The notes under the pieces are model-generated. The model had not been told where the DNA came from. It made no database searches and saw nothing but the letters and a program-made list of their open reading frames with translations. This document shows, in pieces, positions 63,913 to 64,000 of a stretch of DNA of 64,000 nucleotides. The translations under genes and the position numbers were made by a program. Positions within the stretch are counted from its first letter, which is position 1; every line of letters starts with the position of its first letter. The DNA is from Alicyclobacillus acidiphilus NBRC 100859 (GTDB taxonomy: Bacteria > Bacillota > Bacilli > Alicyclobacillales > Alicyclobacillaceae). The DNA lies in assembly GCF_001544355.1 (NCBI RefSeq), contig NZ_BCQI01000012.1, positions 28,010 to 92,009 of the forward strand, written 5' to 3'.

Positions 63913-64000
63913 GCTGCCGGGTGCTGACCGCCGGGCGCTGACCGCCGGGCGCTGCCGGGCACTGCCGGGTGCTGCCGGGTGCTGCCGGGTGCTGCCGGGT
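63913..64000. repeat. 10-bp tandem repeat GCTGCCGGGT, running off the window
   Basis: Units of GCTGCCGGGT, two variant units (GCTGACCGCCGGGC), then GCTGCCGGGC and three or more perfect copies continue to the edge. The preceding 63850-63912 contains GAGTTGC and GGCGCGATCGCG, motifs also seen beside the 7-kb array. Confidence 0.9.

Overview
The window looks like a chromosome segment of a GC-rich, endospore-forming, bacillithiol-using Firmicute, most like Alicyclobacillaceae (inference). The evidence is Bacillus-type synteny of the division and cell-wall (dcw) cluster with spoVD, spoVE/ftsW, spoIIGA, sigE and sigG; a meso-DAP type MurE; bshC and a Bdr-type flavoprotein for bacillithiol; rsfA and an orphan Ger(x)C lipoprotein; and a PyrR-attenuated pyr operon. 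Many key genes start with TTG.

Layout. 0-1.6 kb: a HAD hydrolase and three tRNAs (Ser-GGA, Met-CAU, Thr-CGU). 1.6-7 kb: acetate module (SatP-type transporter, acsA with an internal cre-like site) and small regulatory or hypothetical genes (DUF1292, YlbF family, IDEAL-domain protein, DUF2892). 7.0-7.7 kb: non-coding DNA holding a duplicated array of eight hairpins flanked by 10-bp G-rich repeats. 7.8-16.7 kb: clpP, cysteine desulfurase-thiI, rsfA, gerC-like, SDR, bshC. 16.9-50.7 kb: mraZ-rsmH-ftsL-pbpB-spoVD-murE-mraY-murD-ftsW-murG-murB-murA-divIB-ylxW-ylxX-sbp-ftsA-ftsZ-spoIIGA-sigE-sigG-ylmC-pgeF-ylmE-ylmG-ylmH-divIVA. 50.9-64 kb: small membrane protein, ylyA-like, phosphosulfolactate synthase, lspA, rluD-like, pyrR-pyrB-pyrC-carA-carB-pyrF-pyrE, a Nudix hydrolase, and a 10-bp repeat tract at the edge.

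Main discovery. murA of the dcw cluster is cut after codon 94 by a 7,040-bp element (30795-37834) that carries its own large serine recombinase. The two junctions share the near-identical core ATGC(G/C)TTCC(C/T)CCAT. Joining them in silico restores an uninterrupted 418-codon murA with the expected residues across the seam and the catalytic Cys at position 117. The deduced attB and attP are both imperfect dyads centred on the same TTCC. This is the architecture of the sigK-skin type of excisable intervening element, but in an essential peptidoglycan gene. Cargo is a membrane GGDEF-PAS-EAL protein (broken by a one-base frameshift), a methyl-accepting chemotaxis-like protein, several minisatellites, a 51-residue ORF directly upstream of the recombinase, and a Bdr/YpdA flavoprotein.

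How the genes work together. The centre makes lipid II (MurA-G, MraY), polymerises it at the septum (FtsW, PbpB, SpoVD) with FtsA/FtsZ/DivIB/FtsL/DivIVA, and feeds directly into sporulation sigma factors SigE and SigG. The right end is a complete UMP pathway lacking only pyrD, pyrK and pyrP. Compared with Bacillus subtilis order, sepF (between ylmE and ylmG) and ileS (after divIVA) are absent from their usual places.
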